The notes under the pieces: model-generated
Told to the model about the DNA's origin: nothing
What the model saw: the letters and a program-made list of their open reading frames with translations, nothing else
Databases searched by the model: none
Assembly (NCBI GenBank): GCA_035528905.1
Contig: DATKXU010000082.1
Location: 1 to 64,000 of the forward strand
From: DATKXU01 sp035528905
Lineage (GTDB): Bacteria; Armatimonadota; UBA5829; DTJY01
Length of the DNA stretch: 64,000 bases
Direction: 5' to 3'
Position numbers and translations under genes: made by a program
In this document: piece after piece, positions 23,783 to 32,657 of the stretch
Layout: each line of letters starts with the position of its first letter
How positions within the stretch are numbered: the first letter of the stretch is position 1

Positions 23783-25753
23783 ATGCCTGACCTGTTCGAG
23801 AATGCAATTAGGCTGACCTGGCTGATCCCGGTGTTTCCGCTGGTGGCGTTCGGGTTGATCCTGCTCACCGGCAGAAGGGGACCCGGGCAGGGCGCATATG
23901 TCGCGATCGGGGCGAGCGTTTTATCGTTCGTGCTCTCGATGCTCGCCGTCGCCTGGACGGTGTCCCAAGCTCTCGGCGGACATGAGTTCGACCCGTACAC
24001 GAGGAGCGTTCTGTGGGCAGTGGTCGGCGGCCTGCCGATCAGGATGGGATTTGTCGTTGACCAGTTGGCGGCTGTGCTGCTCGTCGTGGTAGCCGTGGTC
24101 GCCCTGCTCGTCCAGATCTACTCGATCGGCTACATGCGCGGAGACCCCGGGTACCCGCGCTTCTTCGCATATCTATCGCTTTTCAGTGCGGCGATGCTCG
24201 CGCTGGCCATAGCGGACAACCTGCTCCTGTTCTACGTGTCGTGGGAGCTCGTAGGGTTGATGTCCTATCTGCTCATCGGCTTCTGGTTCGAGCGGCCGGC
24301 CGCGATGCGTGCGGCGAAGAAGGCGTTCATAGTAACGCGGCTGGGCGATGTGGGCCTCTTCCTGGGCATGGTGCTGCTATTCTCGCAGACCGGCGAGCTG
24401 AATATACGCGCCATATTTGAGTCCATTCCGGCTTTGAAGGGGGTCATGCTGTTCGGCATGCCTCTCCTGACGCTCGCGGGGCTGCTTATATTCGCGGGCG
24501 CAGTTGGTAAGTCGGCGCAGTTTCCGCTGCACGTATGGCTTCCCGACGCGATGGAAGGCCCGACTCCCGTCAGCGCGCTGATCCACGCGGCAACTATGGT
24601 CGCGGCGGGCGTTTACCTCGTCGGGCGGATGTATCCCGTGTTCGCCTTTGAGCCGAATTCGATCTCGCTCACCGTGGTCGCCGTAATAGGTGCAGTCACT
24701 GCGCTGACGGCCGCGACGATAGCCACCGTTATCAACGATATCAAGCGTGTGCTGGCCTACTCGACGATCAGCCAGCTCGGATATATGATGCTGGGCCTGG
24801 GAGTCGGCGGATACACAGCCGGCCTGTTCCACCTGCTGACGCATGCTTTCTTCAAGGCGAACTTGTTCCTCGGATCTGGCAGCGTGATACGCGGCGCGGG
24901 GACTCAGGATATCCAGCAGATGGGCGGGCTGGGCAGGCATATGCCGCGGACGTACTGGACGTTCCTGATCTCTGCCGCCGCGCTGGCGGGTCTTCCGTTC
25001 ACCGCCGGCTTCTTCAGCAAGGATGAAATCCTGCTTGAAGCATTCCACGCAAACGCTGCGCTGTTTTGGATGGGCCTGGCGGCGGCGTTCCTGACGGCTT
25101 TCTACATGACCAGGCTGGTCGCGCTCACGTTCTGGGGTGAGCCCCGAAGCGAGATGCACGTTCACGAGAGCGCCGGAGTGATGACCTGGCCCATGATTGT
25201 GCTGGCATTCCTCTCAGTGGCCGCCGGTTATGTAGCCTGGCCGACGAATAACGTGTTCCACCGCTTCCTGCATTTCGGGGAAGGCGGGGCAATCCCGTTT
25301 AGCTGGACGGTGGCGCTGCTGGCGACATCCGCTGCCGGCCTGGGCATACTCCTCGGCTGGGCGGTCTTTGTGAAGCGTGCGATTGCGCCGTCGGTGTTCA
25401 GGGAGAGGCTTCCGTGGGCCTACAAGCTGCTGGCAAGCAAGTATTATCTCGACGAGCTATACTGGGCGGCTCTGGTGGTGCCACTGTTCTGGATTGTGAG
25501 GACGCTGTCTCGCTTTGACGAAAGAATCGTGGACGGCTTTGTAAACGGGGTCGGCTACGTGACTGTGGGATTGTCGCTCGTGCAGGGCTGGATAGACAAG
25601 TGGGTCATAGATGCGCTGGTAAACCTGATTGGGGGGTTGACGAAGTTCGCCGCGCGGTCGCTGCGCCTCACTCAGACCGGCATTTTCCAGGACTATGCCG
25701 CGATCATGTTTCTGGGCGTCCTTTTCGCCGTGTGGGTTTACTTGTTCAGATAG
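23783..25753 (+). CDS. nuoL: NADH-quinone oxidoreductase subunit L
   Basis: A 656-residue antiporter-like proton-pumping subunit at the far end of the membrane arm. The Proton_antipo_N block contains LLLFYVSWELVGLMSYLLIGFW. The main block has the Lys and Glu relay (SAQFPLHVWLPDAMEGPTPV, SALIHAATMVAAGVYLV, INDIKRVLAYSTISQLGYM). The long lateral helix region and final membrane helix fill residues 500-656. Length is normal. Confidence 0.96.
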   Translation: MPDLFENAIRLTWLIPVFPLVAFGLILLTGRRGPGQGAYVAIGASVLSFVLSMLAVAWTVSQALGGHEFDPYTRSVLWAVVGGLPIRMGFVVDQLAAVLLVVVAVVALLVQIYSIGYMRGDPGYPRFFAYLSLFSAAMLALAIADNLLLFYVSWELVGLMSYLLIGFWFERPAAMRAAKKAFIVTRLGDVGLFLGMVLLFSQTGELNIRAIFESIPALKGVMLFGMPLLTLAGLLIFAGAVGKSAQFPLHVWLPDAMEGPTPVSALIHAATMVAAGVYLVGRMYPVFAFEPNSISLTVVAVIGAVTALTAATIATVINDIKRVLAYSTISQLGYMMLGLGVGGYTAGLFHLLTHAFFKANLFLGSGSVIRGAGTQDIQQMGGLGRHMPRTYWTFLISAAALAGLPFTAGFFSKDEILLEAFHANAALFWMGLAAAFLTAFYMTRLVALTFWGEPRSEMHVHESAGVMTWPMIVLAFLSVAAGYVAWPTNNVFHRFLHFGEGGAIPFSWTVALLATSAAGLGILLGWAVFVKRAIAPSVFRERLPWAYKLLASKYYLDELYWAALVVPLFWIVRTLSRFDERIVDGFVNGVGYVTVGLSLVQGWIDKWVIDALVNLIGGLTKFAARSLRLTQTGIFQDYAAIMFLGVLFAVWVYLFR

Positions 25754-25804
25754 GATATGGAGCGTACTGTCACCGGCCTATCGTTTATTGGAGGCATGCA
25801 GTTG

Positions 25805-27313
25805 ATGAATAACTGGATACTGACACTGATCACCTTCGTACCCTTACTGGGCGCGGTTATCATCCTCTTCATTCCCAAGGAGAGGCACGGAGCGATCAAG
25901 TGGACGGCGCTACTCTTCAGCCTGCCATCGCTGGCGCTCTCGGTCCTTCTGTGGGTGTGGTATGATCCCTCGAACGCCGGAATGCAGTTTGTGCAGAGGG
26001 TGCGCTGGATTCAGGCGCTGAACGTGCACTACTACATGGGCATTGACGGGATCAGCGTGCCGCTGATCTTCCTGACTGCGCTACTGACCACGCTTTCGCT
26101 GATATACTCGTGGATCATCAACGAACGGCCGAAGGAGTACTTCTCGCTCTTCCTCTTCCTCGAGACGGGGATGCTCGGCGTTTTCACGGCGCTGGACTTC
26201 TTCCTGTTCTACATATTCTGGGAGGTCAGCCTCGTCCCGATGTACTTCCTTATCGGCGTCTGGGGCGGCCCGAGGAAGGAATACGCGGCCATCAAGTTCT
26301 TCTTGTACACCCTCGTTGGCAGTGTCGCCATGCTGCTGGCGATCATCGGCGTGTATTTCTACACTGACCCGCACACGTTCAGTATCCCGGACGCGATAAG
26401 GCAGACGCCGTTCGCGGGCAGCCACCTCCTTCAGTCGCTGGCATTCTTTGGGTTTTTCCTGGCTTTTGCGATCAAGGTGCCGATGTGGCCGTTCCATACA
26501 TGGCTTCCGGATGCCCACGTGGAGGCGCCAACCGCCGGCAGCGTCATTCTGGCAGGGATTCTACTGAAGCTCGGCGGCTATGGGTTCCTGCGAATCGCTC
26601 TGCCGATGCTCCCGGAGGCGGCGCGCCAGTATTCGATCTATATCGCCATCCTGGCGCTCATCAGCATAATCTACGGCGCTCTCGTAGCCATGGCCCAGAG
26701 GGATATGAAAAGGCTGGTCGCGTATTCGTCCGTCAGCCACATGGGCTACGTGATGCTGGGGGTGGCGGCGGCGGCGGCGGCCTGGGGTACGGTCGCCGAT
26801 AAGACCATAGCGCTAACTGGTTCAGTGTTCATGATGTTCGCGCACGGGTTGATCACCGGCTCGCTGTTCCTTCTGGTGGGAGTCATTTACGAGCGCACGC
26901 AGAACCGCGACCTCGATAAGTTCGGCGGCCTCTTCGCGAAGGTTCCGGTGTACGGCGGCATCCTCAGCTTCATGGTGTTTGCCTCGCTTGGACTGCCCGG
27001 CCTGGCGGGGTTCATATCCGAGTTCTTCGTGTTCAGGGGTTCGCTGCCGATTTATACGATCATCACGGCACTCGCCGGGATCGGCATTATCATCAATGCT
27101 GCGTACCTGCTCTGGATGCTGCAGCGCATCCTGCTGGGTCCGCTGAACCCTGCTTGGGCCGAGGTCTCGGATACGGACGGGCGTGAAGTCCTGAGTCTCG
27201 CTCCCCTGGTGGCTCTCACTATCCTGGTGGGTGTGCTGCCGGCATTCTTGGTTAGTACGCTGAACGGCTCGCTCATGCGCATAGTGGGGATGATCGCAGC
27301 ACGCGGAGGCTAG
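25805..27313 (+). CDS. nuoM: NADH-quinone oxidoreductase subunit M
   Basis: A 502-residue antiporter-like proton-pumping subunit. The ATG at 25805 was chosen because GGAGG (25790-25794) is 10 nt upstream, and the protein then opens with a membrane helix (MNNWILTLITFVPLLGAVI). The conserved blocks FYIFWEVSLVPMYFLIGVWG, VPMWPFHTWLPDAHVEAPT and MKRLVAYSSVSHMGYVMLG carry the Glu/Lys relay. A short run of Ala from GGCGGCGGCGGC (near 26765) lies in a loop. Confidence 0.95.
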   Translation: MNNWILTLITFVPLLGAVIILFIPKERHGAIKWTALLFSLPSLALSVLLWVWYDPSNAGMQFVQRVRWIQALNVHYYMGIDGISVPLIFLTALLTTLSLIYSWIINERPKEYFSLFLFLETGMLGVFTALDFFLFYIFWEVSLVPMYFLIGVWGGPRKEYAAIKFFLYTLVGSVAMLLAIIGVYFYTDPHTFSIPDAIRQTPFAGSHLLQSLAFFGFFLAFAIKVPMWPFHTWLPDAHVEAPTAGSVILAGILLKLGGYGFLRIALPMLPEAARQYSIYIAILALISIIYGALVAMAQRDMKRLVAYSSVSHMGYVMLGVAAAAAAWGTVADKTIALTGSVFMMFAHGLITGSLFLLVGVIYERTQNRDLDKFGGLFAKVPVYGGILSFMVFASLGLPGLAGFISEFFVFRGSLPIYTIITALAGIGIIINAAYLLWMLQRILLGPLNPAWAEVSDTDGREVLSLAPLVALTILVGVLPAFLVSTLNGSLMRIVGMIAARGG

Positions 27314-27315
27314 AC

Positions 27316-28812
27316 GTGAACTTCAACCTCTACTACATATTGCCGGAGCTGATACTTGCAGGCGGCGGGATACTGGCTCTCGCCCTGGGACTCCTCACGG
27401 GGAGATTTGCTCCCAAAGGCGGACGGCCCGCTCGGATAGGAGTCCTCTCGCCGGAAGTGGTGAGCCTCGCCGTACTCCTGGCTGCGCTGGCGGCGTCTGT
27501 CTGGCTCCTTGCGGATAAGGGTTTGGCGCGGGGCGTGTCGCAGTTCGGTGGCGTCATGGCTGTTGACGGGCTGGCGCTCTTCTTCAAGATAATCGCCGTA
27601 CTTTCCACGATCATCGTGGCGCTCCTTTCCATTGATTTCTTCCGAGGGGTGCAGTTCCATCGCGGTGAGTATTACGCGCTGCTCGTCTTTGCGGCTCTGG
27701 CGATCACGAGCCTGGCAGCCTCGACTGACCTCATAATGATGTATCTCTCGCTGGAGTTCTTGAGCATCACGTCGTACATACTGGCGGGCTACCTGAAGCA
27801 GGAGCCGAAGTCGAACGAGGCGGCGGTGAAGTATTTCCTCTACGGGAGTGTTGCGGCGGCGGTGATGATCTATGGCATGTCTATCCTTTATGGAGTGACG
27901 GGGACGACGAGCATTCTTGGGATCTCCGACGCTCTCTGGGCCAGGCCGGCGCCGTATCCGCTGCTGTTTCTGTCCTTGATGCTGATGCTGGTCGGCTTCG
28001 GCTTCAAGATCGCCATGGTCCCCTTCCACCAGTGGGCGCCCGATACTTATGAGGGCGCGCCAACGCCGATAGCGGCCTTCCTCTCCGTCGGGTCGATGGC
28101 CGGCGGAATCGCCGTGCTGGTTCGGATGCTTGGGACAGGGATCACTTTCAGCGCTTTTGACTGGACGCCGCTCATAATCCTGCTGTCCGCTGCTACGATG
28201 ACGGTCGGCAACCTGGTTGCTATCCCGCAGTTAAACATCAAGCGGATGTTGGCATACTCGAGCATTGCGCAGGTTGGGTATCTGCTGCTCGGCGTAGCTG
28301 CTATGGCATACAGTCCGCTCGCGCTGCCTGCTATCTTGCTCTACGTATTCATCTACTTGTTCATGAACCTGGGCGCATTCGCGGTGGTTACTATCCTGTC
28401 GGCTAGGCTGGGGTCGGACGAGTTACGGGACTATGCCGGCCTAATCCGCCGGGCGCCGGTAGCCGCCGTGGCGATGGTGTTCTTCATGTTGTCTCTGGCG
28501 GGGGTCCCGCCGACTGCGGGCTTCTTGGGCAAGTTCTATCTCTTCTCGGCGGCGATCCAGTCGGGCCACGCGGCCATATTCTGGCTGACGGTGCTCGCGA
28601 TTGCCAACACGGTCGTTTCGGCGTACTACTACCTGAACGTCGTCCGCCGCATGTTCTTCGCTGAGGCAAGGGAAGCGAAGCCCATCACGTGCTCTCGCCC
28701 GCTGAGTTTCGCGATTGGGCTGACGCTGGCTATGACTCTGCTCGTCCTGCTGTACGCGCAGCCGTTCATCAAGATGGCGCATCGTTCCGCGGCAATGCTG
28801 ACGGGGATTTAG
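27316..28812 (+). CDS. nuoN: NADH-quinone oxidoreductase subunit N
   Basis: A 498-residue antiporter-like subunit and the last gene of the operon. The GTG start at 27316 has GGAGG just upstream, inside the end of nuoM, with a 2-nt gap between genes. Typical blocks are MMYLSLEFLSITSYILAGYL, VPFHQWAPDTYEGAPTPI and IKRMLAYSSIAQVGYLLLG. Together with NuoL and NuoM it completes the three-channel membrane arm. Confidence 0.95.
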   Translation: MNFNLYYILPELILAGGGILALALGLLTGRFAPKGGRPARIGVLSPEVVSLAVLLAALAASVWLLADKGLARGVSQFGGVMAVDGLALFFKIIAVLSTIIVALLSIDFFRGVQFHRGEYYALLVFAALAITSLAASTDLIMMYLSLEFLSITSYILAGYLKQEPKSNEAAVKYFLYGSVAAAVMIYGMSILYGVTGTTSILGISDALWARPAPYPLLFLSLMLMLVGFGFKIAMVPFHQWAPDTYEGAPTPIAAFLSVGSMAGGIAVLVRMLGTGITFSAFDWTPLIILLSAATMTVGNLVAIPQLNIKRMLAYSSIAQVGYLLLGVAAMAYSPLALPAILLYVFIYLFMNLGAFAVVTILSARLGSDELRDYAGLIRRAPVAAVAMVFFMLSLAGVPPTAGFLGKFYLFSAAIQSGHAAIFWLTVLAIANTVVSAYYYLNVVRRMFFAEAREAKPITCSRPLSFAIGLTLAMTLLVLLYAQPFIKMAHRSAAMLTGI

Positions 28813-28929
28813 GGGACAGAATTCGCAAAGTTATGGAGGGTCTGCCGGCTAGAGCGGAGCAGTAACTTCGGCGGTTCCATGGCTTGCTGGCTCCTTTAGG
28901 TGGCAGACGGCTGAAGGTGGCAGGCGACA

Positions 28930-29319
28930 ATGGGCATGCCTGAGATATGGCATGTGAACTTTCACACATTTCATAACCTACCTGTGCTGGAGCCGCCGGA
29001 GTGCGATCGGTGCGTCAGGGACGCGCTCGCGGAAATTATTGCCATACACAACATCAAGTGTCTTGGTTGGGAATTGATGCCGACCCACTGCCATGCCCTG
29101 AGCATTTCGTTTTCTGATATGTCTCTTGGACGGATCATGCAGCTTCCTAAAGGCGGCTCGTCGAAGGCCTTCTTCGGGCGCTTTCCGGAGCATCGCTTCG
29201 ATCTTGGCGGCGGGCATCTGTGGGGGAGCAGTCATAGCAAGGTGCTGATCGCCACAAATATCCAACTGGACCGGACGCCGGCCTACATTAGGCGGAATCG
29301 CGTGCGGGCCGATCTATAA
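28930..29319 (+). CDS. Y1/IS200-like transposase-related protein (short)
   Basis: A 129-residue protein related to the HUH/Y1 transposases. The metal-binding pair is HCH in LGWELMPTHCHALSISFSD, and the C-terminus YIRRNRVRADL is the NPVRAGL-like block after the catalytic helix. KGGSSKAFFGRFPEH matches the region where Y1 proteins bind the hairpin. It is shorter than the RAYT at 15416, and the N-terminus (MGMPEIWHVNFHTFHNLP) looks abridged. No REP units are seen around it. It may be an active mini-protein or a decaying copy. Confidence 0.65.
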   Translation: MGMPEIWHVNFHTFHNLPVLEPPECDRCVRDALAEIIAIHNIKCLGWELMPTHCHALSISFSDMSLGRIMQLPKGGSSKAFFGRFPEHRFDLGGGHLWGSSHSKVLIATNIQLDRTPAYIRRNRVRADL

Positions 29320-29357
29320 TCCCAAGCGGTCACGCAAATACTAAAGGAGATGCAGCG

Positions 29358-30467
29358 ATGTCAAGGCAGGAACCGGAAACGAGTCGGAAGGCATTCTTCA
29401 CCCCGGAGTTGTTTGCCCGGGAGCAGGCTGAGAGGATGGTCACTCCGCGGGGTGAGCTGGTGATCGCCGGGTGTTCCTCCGGGTCGTACCTGTCAGCGCA
29501 GGTAGTGGAGCGCTACAGGGAGCTGCTGGCAGGGGCGGAAAGCGAGGCTGATGTCCTGCATGTGGAGAACATTGACACGCGGTTCTCCGATTCCGAAACC
29601 TGTGTGCGGTTGGATATGCACGTCAGCGGCTGCGATGTCTACCTGTTCCAGAGCCTTTTCGATCCGACGTCGGCTCTCACCATTGACCAGAACTACATGG
29701 CGTTCCTTATCGCTGCCAGGACGTTCAGAGAACACGGTGCGAACCACGTCACGGGCGTGCTGCCGTATCTCGCTTATGCCCGCCAGGATAAGCCGACGAA
29801 GTTTACTCGCGAGCCGGCGACGGCCAGACTCATGGCCGATCTCAGCATCGCAGCAGGAATAGACCGCCTGATCGTGTGGGACCCGCACTGCGGCCAGATT
29901 CGGGGGTTCTACGGGATGATGTCGGTGAGCATGCTGGAGTCATTGTCGCTGTTTATCGAGGAGTTCGGTTCTTTCAGGGATCGTGAGGATGTCATTGCTG
30001 TCGCCCCTGATGTTGGCGCCTCGAAGTTCGTCACGCACTTCGGCAGGGCACTCAGGATCAAGTGCGCAATCGCCTCGAAATATCGTCCGCGGCCGGAGGA
30101 AGTCGTCATCGCCGAGATCATCGGCGATTTCGAGGGGAAGAAGACGGCCGTCGTGCTGGACGACATGATAAGCAACGGCGGGACAATCCACGCGCTTATC
30201 AAGAAGTTGGTGGCCGAGAAAGGCATCGAAGACGTGTACGTCGGAGCTTCGCACAACCTGTGTATCGGGAAGGCCCGGGAGCGCCTGTCCGAACTGTATA
30301 CCAACTATCGCTTGAAGCGTGTTGTCGTCACGAACAGCATCCCTCAGACCAGGGAGTTTCAAGACTTGCCCTTCGTTTCCATCAGGTGCCTGTCGGATAC
30401 GCTCAGTCGCACGATCAACAGAATTCACTATAATCGGTCCGTGAGCGAGGTCTTCTATCGGCCATAG
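29358..30467 (+). CDS. prs: ribose-phosphate pyrophosphokinase
   Basis: A 369-residue protein that makes PRPP from ribose 5-phosphate and ATP. The flexible-loop block is PYLAYARQDKPTKF (usually YxRQDRK). The ribose-phosphate loop is VVLDDMISNGGT, and TARLMADLSIAAGIDRLI matches the family. It is about 50 residues longer than the 310-320 of most Prs, mostly at the N-terminus (MSRQEPETSRKAFFTPELF), so it may belong to a divergent subgroup. AAGGAG precedes the ATG at 29358 by 8 nt. PRPP feeds purine, pyrimidine, His and NAD synthesis. Confidence 0.85.
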   Translation: MSRQEPETSRKAFFTPELFAREQAERMVTPRGELVIAGCSSGSYLSAQVVERYRELLAGAESEADVLHVENIDTRFSDSETCVRLDMHVSGCDVYLFQSLFDPTSALTIDQNYMAFLIAARTFREHGANHVTGVLPYLAYARQDKPTKFTREPATARLMADLSIAAGIDRLIVWDPHCGQIRGFYGMMSVSMLESLSLFIEEFGSFRDREDVIAVAPDVGASKFVTHFGRALRIKCAIASKYRPRPEEVVIAEIIGDFEGKKTAVVLDDMISNGGTIHALIKKLVAEKGIEDVYVGASHNLCIGKARERLSELYTNYRLKRVVVTNSIPQTREFQDLPFVSIRCLSDTLSRTINRIHYNRSVSEVFYRP

Positions 30468-30561
30468 GTTGGGAGTTCCAGGTTCCGGGCTCCAAGTTCC
30501 AAGTTGCGGGAACCGCTGGTCTGCGTAGACGGTAGGTCGTTCGGGTACTGAAAGACTTGGC

Positions 30562-31275
30562 ATGCAGATTCAGGAAAGACGCAAAGAAGAGTATATCGAA
30601 GAGCTATTTGCTTCGATCGCGCCGCGATACGATCTGCTGAATTCGATTCTCAGCTTCAACTGCCATAAGCGGTGGCGTGCGTTCGCGGTCCGGCAGTGCG
30701 GCCTTTCGCAAGGCGACGCAGCGCTGGACGTGTGCGCCGGTACGCTGGACCTGGCAATTGAGCTGGCGAAGGTCGTTGGGCCTACGGGCCGAGTGGTGGC
30801 GGTTGACTTCTGCCGTCCTATGCTGGATGTCGGCCGGAGGAAGCTGGAGAAGCGCGGGATCGGCAGCCTGTTCCCGGCTGAGGGGAGTGCTGAGCGTCTG
30901 CCGGCGCTGTCGAACTCGTTTGACGCGGCGACTATCGGCTTCGCGCTTCGGAATGTGGTGAGTGTGGAGAACACCCTCGCGGAGATGGTGCGCGTTGTGA
31001 AACCCGGCGGCCGCGTGGTCTCGCTCGAGCTTGCGAAGCCGGAAGGGCCTGTATTCCGGCGGCTGCATCGCCTGTATTTCTATCACGTCCTCCCCTTTAT
31101 CGGCGGCGCCGTAAATGGGAGACGGGAGGCATACCAGTACTTGCCCGAGTCTCTGGAGCGCTTTCACTCAAGAGAGGAACTATCAGGGATGATGCGGAAA
31201 GCAGGGCTTGGCGACGTCCGGGTGCACGATCTCGCGGGCGGCGCGGTAGCCGTTCACGTGGGGACAAAGAAGTGA
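30562..31275 (+). CDS. menG: demethylmenaquinone methyltransferase (UbiE/MenG)
   Basis: A 237-residue SAM-dependent C-methyltransferase of the last menaquinone step. The opening IAPRYDLLNSILSFNCHKRWR and the SAM motif LDVCAGTLDLAIELAK are diagnostic. So are FALRNVVSVENTLAEMVRVVKPGG and the YQYLPESLERFHSREEL tail. The stop codon overlaps the start of the prenyl synthase gene, so quinone ring methylation and side-chain synthesis are coupled. Confidence 0.93.
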   Translation: MQIQERRKEEYIEELFASIAPRYDLLNSILSFNCHKRWRAFAVRQCGLSQGDAALDVCAGTLDLAIELAKVVGPTGRVVAVDFCRPMLDVGRRKLEKRGIGSLFPAEGSAERLPALSNSFDAATIGFALRNVVSVENTLAEMVRVVKPGGRVVSLELAKPEGPVFRRLHRLYFYHVLPFIGGAVNGRREAYQYLPESLERFHSREELSGMMRKAGLGDVRVHDLAGGAVAVHVGTKK

Positions 31276-32285
31276 GCATTCCCGCTGCACATCTAAACGG
31301 CGGAATATCCATACCTTCATTTCTGCATTCCGTCGAGGCGGAACTGCGGCGCGTGGAGGAGGTCCTCCATGCCGAGTTGTCCTCGGCGGTGCGTACTGTT
31401 GTGGCCGTGTCGAGCCATATTCTCGAGGCAGGCGGGAAACGCCTGCGTCCCTCGCTCGTTGCCTTGTCTGCACAGGCCTGTGGTAGCAGCTTCGACACCG
31501 ACAGATTAGTGAACGTGGCTGCAAGCGCCGAACTGATCCACATGGCAACCCTCATGCACGATGATGTGATTGATGGTGCGGAGTTCCGGCGCGGCCGAGT
31601 GACGGCGAACTCGCTTTGGGGCAGTCAGGTTTCGGTGCTCGCGGGCGATTACATGCTGGCGAAGGCTTTTTCCCTGCTCGCGCGCGACGGCGACGGCGGA
31701 ATAATGCAGGCCCTCTCACGTGCAACGATCGCCATGACCGAAGGCGAGATCGCGCAGATCGAGTCCAGGGGCGACACGCGCACGTCAGCGGCGCGTTACC
31801 TCTCTATCATCCACGACAAGACGGCGGCGTTCATGTCTGCCTGCTGCCGGATCGGCGCGATCCTCGCGGACGGCTCGGCATCCACCCAGGAGGCTCTGGC
31901 TCGATATGCACTCGACCTGGGGCTGGCGTTCCAGATCACCGACGATCTGCTGGACCTCATCGGCGATCCTGCGAGGACCGGCAAGCCCGTGGGCGGCGAC
32001 ATCCGCGAGGGGAAAGTCACACTGCCGCTCATTCTCTTGCTGGAGAAGGCCGATCCCACGGATCGAACGACGGTCGAGCGGATAGTCCAGAGCGACAGCG
32101 TGACCTCGGAGGACGTAGAACTCGTGCGGCAGCTCGCCGAGACTAGCGGAGCGGTTGAAAGCACGCGTGACGTGGCGGCCCAATACGTCAGCCGCGCAGT
32201 TGAGTCCCTTTGCGCCCTGGCCGCCTCCGATGCACAGGATTCACTCCGAGGACTCGCGGAGTACGTCGTCCTGCGTGAGAGCTAG
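31272..32285 (+). CDS. polyprenyl diphosphate synthase (long-chain, for menaquinone)
   Basis: A 337-residue trans-prenyltransferase. GGKRLRPSLV is followed by the first Asp-rich motif, LMHDDVIDGAEFRRG, and the second, FQITDDLLDLIGD. Position 5 before the first motif is small (ATLMH), which allows long products. GTG at 31272 overlaps the menG stop by 4 nt. By its neighbour it probably makes the heptaprenyl to octaprenyl tail of menaquinone. The exact chain length cannot be read from the sequence. Confidence 0.92.
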   Translation: MSIPAAHLNGGISIPSFLHSVEAELRRVEEVLHAELSSAVRTVVAVSSHILEAGGKRLRPSLVALSAQACGSSFDTDRLVNVAASAELIHMATLMHDDVIDGAEFRRGRVTANSLWGSQVSVLAGDYMLAKAFSLLARDGDGGIMQALSRATIAMTEGEIAQIESRGDTRTSAARYLSIIHDKTAAFMSACCRIGAILADGSASTQEALARYALDLGLAFQITDDLLDLIGDPARTGKPVGGDIREGKVTLPLILLLEKADPTDRTTVERIVQSDSVTSEDVELVRQLAETSGAVESTRDVAAQYVSRAVESLCALAASDAQDSLRGLAEYVVLRES

Positions 32286-32328
32286 TGGAAAACGCTGCGC
32301 GTCTGACGCCTTGGCCGCCCCGAGAATC

Positions 32329-32357
32329 TTGACCCTGAGCCATGAAGATGGTATGAT
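32329..32357 (+). promoter_or_regulatory. promoter of the glycosyltransferase cluster
   Basis: TTGACC (32329-32334) and TATGAT (32352-32357) with a 17-nt spacer. Transcription would start near 32364, almost 300 nt before the first start codon. Confidence 0.75.
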
Positions 32358-32363
32358 TTTGCT

Positions 32364-32657
32364 GCCGACGCTGCGGGATAGTTCGGCTGGCAGAACGCCC
32401 GATCCAAGTTATGGTCCCCGAATAGAGCAAGTCCCAGGGCCGTTTTCACAAGTCATCGCCGAATCCGCTGCGTCGACCTGATGGGCTTGGGGACGCATGA
32501 GTTTGCCGTGGCCAGGAGGTCCGGTTGGTCGCGTTTCGAACGCGATTGGCCCGGGGTGTCGAAGTTCAGGACGTGTCGGGGAACGAGATGCGGAAATGCA
32601 GCACTCTGCCCCAAGCCCCGCAGCCGCCCGAACGTTCCCAGCCACAGGAGCAGCAGC
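32364..32657 (+). ncRNA. long structured leader or small RNA, tRNA-like at its 5' end
   Basis: A 294-nt stretch without a credible gene between a strong promoter and the GT2 start. GCTGCGGG (32372-32379) is complementary to CCCGCAGC (32617-32624), which would close a 250-nt domain. The first 30 nt (GCGGGATAGTTCGGCTGGCA and GAACGCCCG) look like the acceptor and D arm of a tRNA, but no T arm or CCA follows. I do not recognise a known riboswitch, T-box, 6S, SRP or tmRNA. It may be a new leader RNA or a tRNA relic. Confidence 0.35.

Noticed and set aside
24377..25165. Open minus-strand frame of 262 codons inside nuoL
   Set aside because: Shadow of nuoL, with Arg/Gln/Glu-rich composition typical of antisense frames.
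32364..32657. tRNA, tmRNA, 6S or SRP RNA
   Set aside because: The 5' end resembles a tRNA half, but there is no T arm, no CCA and no conserved signature of the other classes.
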